Assembly (NCBI RefSeq): GCF_009914055.1
Contig: NZ_CP028271.1
Span: forward strand, 3,968,001-4,032,000
Origin: Mixta intestinalis
GTDB lineage: Bacteria > Pseudomonadota > Gammaproteobacteria > Enterobacterales > Enterobacteriaceae
Direction: 5' to 3'
DNA length: 64,000 nucleotides
A model generated the notes under the pieces. The model had not been told where the DNA came from and ran no database searches. It saw only the letters and a program-made list of their open reading frames with translations. The first letter of the stretch is position 1; each line of letters begins with the position of its first letter. Made by a program: the position numbers and the translations under genes. This document shows positions 62,351 to 64,000 of the stretch, in pieces.

Positions 62351-63262
62351 ATGCATCTTACTTTCCTGGGGACCAGTGCCGGTACCCCCAGCCTGCAGCG
62401 TAACGTCACCGCTATCGGCCTGACGCTTTCCCATCGTGGCGACTGCTGGCTGTTTGACTGCGGCGAAGCGACGCAGCATCAGTTTATGCGCAGCATGTTA
62501 AAACCGGGCAGGCTACAACGCATCTTCATTACTCACCTGCACGGCGATCATATTTTTGGGCTGCCGGGGCTGCTGACCAGCCGCTCAATGGGCAGCATTA
62601 GCGAACCGTTAACGCTTTACGGGCCGCCGGGACTGCGCGCTTTTGTTGAAACCACGCTAAGCCTGAGCGGTTCGTACATGACTTACCCGCTGGAAATTAT
62701 CGAAATTGAGGCGGGTGTGATTCTGGATGATGGCGTGATGAAAGTAACGGCCTTGCCGCTTAACCATGTATTACCCTGCTTCGGTTTTCGTATTGAACAG
62801 TACGACAAGCTGGGCTATCTGGATTCTGAAAAACTTAAGGCGGATAACGTGCCGCGCGGTCCCTGGCTACAGCAGCTAAAGCAGGGAAAAAGCGTCACGC
62901 TGGAAGATGGACGCACCATCCACGGGCGTGACTATCTTGGCCCTTCGACGCCGGGGAAAAAACTGGCGATTTTCGGCGATACCGCACCGGCGGAAAACGG
63001 TATTGCGCTGGCGTCAGAGGTGGATGTGATGGTACACGAAACGACGCTGGAGATGGCGCTGGAAGAAAAAGCTAACGGGCGTGGTCATTCCTCCACCGTA
63101 CAGGCAGCCACGCTTGCCAGAGATGCCCGCGCCAAGCGGCTGATTGCCACGCACTTTAGTTCGCGCTATCGCTTCGAAGACATGCCGCGCCTGCTGGCGG
63201 AGTGTCAGGCCATTTTCCCCGCCACCGAACTGGCGCGCGACTTAGCGGTGTTCGAAATATAA
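62351..63262 (+). CDS. rnz: Ribonuclease Z/BN
   Basis: A 303-aa metallo-beta-lactamase-fold tRNA 3'-processing enzyme. The zinc motif FITHLHGDHIFGLPGLL, the start LTFLGTSAGTPS, the LFDCGEATQHQ turn, the downstream metal ligands in PLNHVLPCFGFRI, GDTAP and HETT, and the end IATHFSSRYRF are all classical. The frame opens at 62285, but the ATG at 62351 starts the conserved MHLTFLGTSAG. It trims or cleaves tRNA precursors, mainly those without an encoded CCA. Confidence 0.95.
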   Translation: MHLTFLGTSAGTPSLQRNVTAIGLTLSHRGDCWLFDCGEATQHQFMRSMLKPGRLQRIFITHLHGDHIFGLPGLLTSRSMGSISEPLTLYGPPGLRAFVETTLSLSGSYMTYPLEIIEIEAGVILDDGVMKVTALPLNHVLPCFGFRIEQYDKLGYLDSEKLKADNVPRGPWLQQLKQGKSVTLEDGRTIHGRDYLGPSTPGKKLAIFGDTAPAENGIALASEVDVMVHETTLEMALEEKANGRGHSSTVQAATLARDARAKRLIATHFSSRYRFEDMPRLLAECQAIFPATELARDLAVFEI

Positions 63263-63297
63263 GGGAAGGGTAACGCCGGGCTTAAAGCAGCGGGTTC

Positions 63298-63515
63298 GCC
63301 GCCATAAACGCCATACTGACGAATTTAAAGCATAAGCCAGCTGGCCGTTATAAATGCCATGCTGATGAATTTAAAATATAGTCGGCTTGCCGTTATCAAC
63401 GCCATACTGATGAATTTAAAGCATCAATGGGTTTGCCGTTATAAACGCTATGCTGATGAATTTGAAATACAGGCGGGTTTTCGTCACAAACGCTGTGCTG
63501 ATGTAGTTAAAGCGC
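63298..63515. repeat. Five tandem imperfect ~45-46-bp repeats
   Basis: Units begin near 63298, 63344, 63389, 63435 and 63480 and share the pattern GCCGTTATAAACGCCATGCT then GATGAATTTAAAG. The first four are close copies and the fifth is more diverged. There are no unique spacers, so it is not a CRISPR. The period is not a multiple of three throughout, so a protein repeat is unlikely. Confidence 0.85.
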
Positions 63516-63622
63516 GGGAAGCCCTGACCGAAGAGTAAAGCGTCCCGCGCCAGGGAAGGCGCGGGCCGAGCCGTCATGGATGACGAACTGGCGTCTTTAC
63601 GATCGGTCAGGGCTTCTTGCGC
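63512..63622. repeat. Three-way palindromic element (cloverleaf-like)
   Basis: Outer arms GCGCGGGAAGCCCTGACCG (63512-63530) and CGGTCAGGGCTTCTTGCGC (63604-63622) pair at 17 of 19 positions. Inside are two perfect hairpins: CCCGCGCC/GGCGCGGG (63544-63551/63558-63565) and CGTCA/TGACG (63572-63576/63581-63585). A third partial match (GTAAAG/CTTTAC) continues the outer stem. It looks like a mobile palindromic repeat (REP/ERIC-like) or a structured RNA, not a plain terminator. Confidence 0.75.
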
Positions 63623-63727
63623 ATAAACCGAACCATGCAGATGCTGAATTAAGCAACATCGAACCAGGCATAAACCGAACCAGGCAGATGCCGAATTAAG
63701 CAACACCGAACCATGCAGATGCCGAAC
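63622..63727. repeat. Second tandem repeat array (~47 bp period)
   Basis: CATAAACCGAACCA occurs at 63622 and 63669, and CATGCAGATG or GGCAGATG with GCCGAATT/GCTGAATTAAGCAACA recurs after each; a partial third unit ends near 63727. It mirrors the array on the other side of the three-way palindrome but has a different unit sequence. Confidence 0.7.
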
Positions 63728-63752
63728 TCACATCGCCCCAGATAGCTTGCCC

Positions 63753-64000
63753 TTACTCAGGAACAATCCAGCTAACGCTGGTATGCCCGGTACCCGCAGG
63801 CACCAGCACGCGATGCAGCCACGGCAACACATTATTCATCTGCTGCTCCAGCTTCCACGGCGGATTAATCACAATCATGCCCGAAGCGGTCATACCAAAA
63901 CGATCGCTGTCCGGACGCACCGCCAACTCAATTTGCAAAATACGACGAATACCGGTTGCTTCCAGATCGTGCACCATACGCTTAATCTGCTGACGCAACA
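63753..64000 (-). CDS. rlmJ: Partial RlmJ, 23S rRNA (adenine-N6) methyltransferase (3' end)
   Basis: The last ~82 codons are in the window; the 5' part lies past the right edge. The segment MIVINPPWKLEQQMNNVLPW carries the NPPW-type catalytic motif of N6-adenine methyltransferases, and the ending SVSWIVPE is characteristic of RlmJ (YhiR). It methylates A2030 of 23S rRNA in E. coli. Its neighbourhood near gor agrees with enterobacterial order. Confidence 0.88.
   Translation of the reverse strand, partial: LRQQIKRMVHDLEATGIRRILQIELAVRPDSDRFGMTASGMIVINPPWKLEQQMNNVLPWLHRVLVPAGTGHTSVSWIVPE

Noticed and set aside
62023..62409. Extended N-terminus of Gor
   Set aside because: The upstream in-frame extension has no family similarity, while the ATG at 62022 gives the exact family start and length.
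63298..63727. CRISPR array
   Set aside because: The repeats are contiguous and imperfect with no unique spacers of constant size, and no cas genes are nearby.

Overview
The window looks like chromosome from an Enterobacterales bacterium, most likely of the Pantoea/Mixta/Erwinia group (Erwiniaceae). The evidence is enterobacterial housekeeping genes in recognisable order (a yhjJ end, kdgK, pdeH, yhjG, yhjE, yhjD, yhjC; later gor, rnz and the end of rlmJ), moderately GC-rich coding sequence, and AT-rich patches where accessory genes sit. The species assignment is inference; the gene family calls come from reading the translated sequence. No rRNA, tRNA or CRISPR array was seen.

Layout. 1-6.4 kb: the 3' end of a yhjJ-like gene, an alpha/beta-hydrolase, a glutathione S-transferase, kdgK with a KdgR-type operator, the c-di-GMP phosphodiesterase pdeH and the AsmA-family gene yhjG. 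6.4-18.5 kb: a type VI secretion (T6SS) effector island on the minus strand, inserted between yhjG and yhjE. It runs vgrG, a TPR-like protein, a 42-aa membrane peptide, a full-length rhs with a C-terminal toxin tip and its immunity gene, a displaced second Rhs C-terminus (AHH-type nuclease tip) with an immunity gene, a third badly decayed Rhs remnant with a small cysteine-rich protein, and a fragment of a SymE-like toxin gene. 18.7-22.3 kb: yhjE, yhjD, yhjC. 22.7-29 kb: phosphoketolase, malate:quinone oxidoreductase, two tandem periplasmic OB-fold stress proteins, a small membrane protein and a 25-residue AzuC-like peptide.

29.3-42.7 kb: a hydrolase plus unknown-protein operon, yciF and yciG, a secreted GDSL lipase in AT-rich DNA, a truncated nucleoside hydrolase, a fluoride riboswitch driving crcB, a TIM-barrel isomerase, a carboxylesterase, an ABC exporter, a FemAB/GNAT-like protein, a two-gene membrane operon, and a second T6SS module (tae4-tai4). 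42.8-56.3 kb: kdpFABC-kdpD with a recognisable KdpE operator but no kdpE after kdpD, then yqhA, a cation/proton antiporter, a Tat-exported hydrolase, adhP and a GH15 glycosidase. 56.4-60.4 kb: two overlapping DUF262 genes, one with a DUF1524 HNH domain, resembling GmrSD-type anti-phage nucleases. 60.6-64 kb: gor, rnz, a repeat-rich intergenic region built around a three-way palindromic element, and the end of rlmJ.

How the parts work together. The vgrG/rhs island and tae4-tai4 arm a T6SS whose core genes lie outside this window. The displaced Rhs ends share about 1 kb of nearly identical core with the active gene, which fits tip exchange by homologous recombination. The most promising candidates for undescribed biology are the two-gene DUF262 system, the unclassified toxin tip of the main Rhs with its immunity protein, the TPR-like and 42-aa partners of VgrG/Rhs, and the structured repeat locus before rlmJ.
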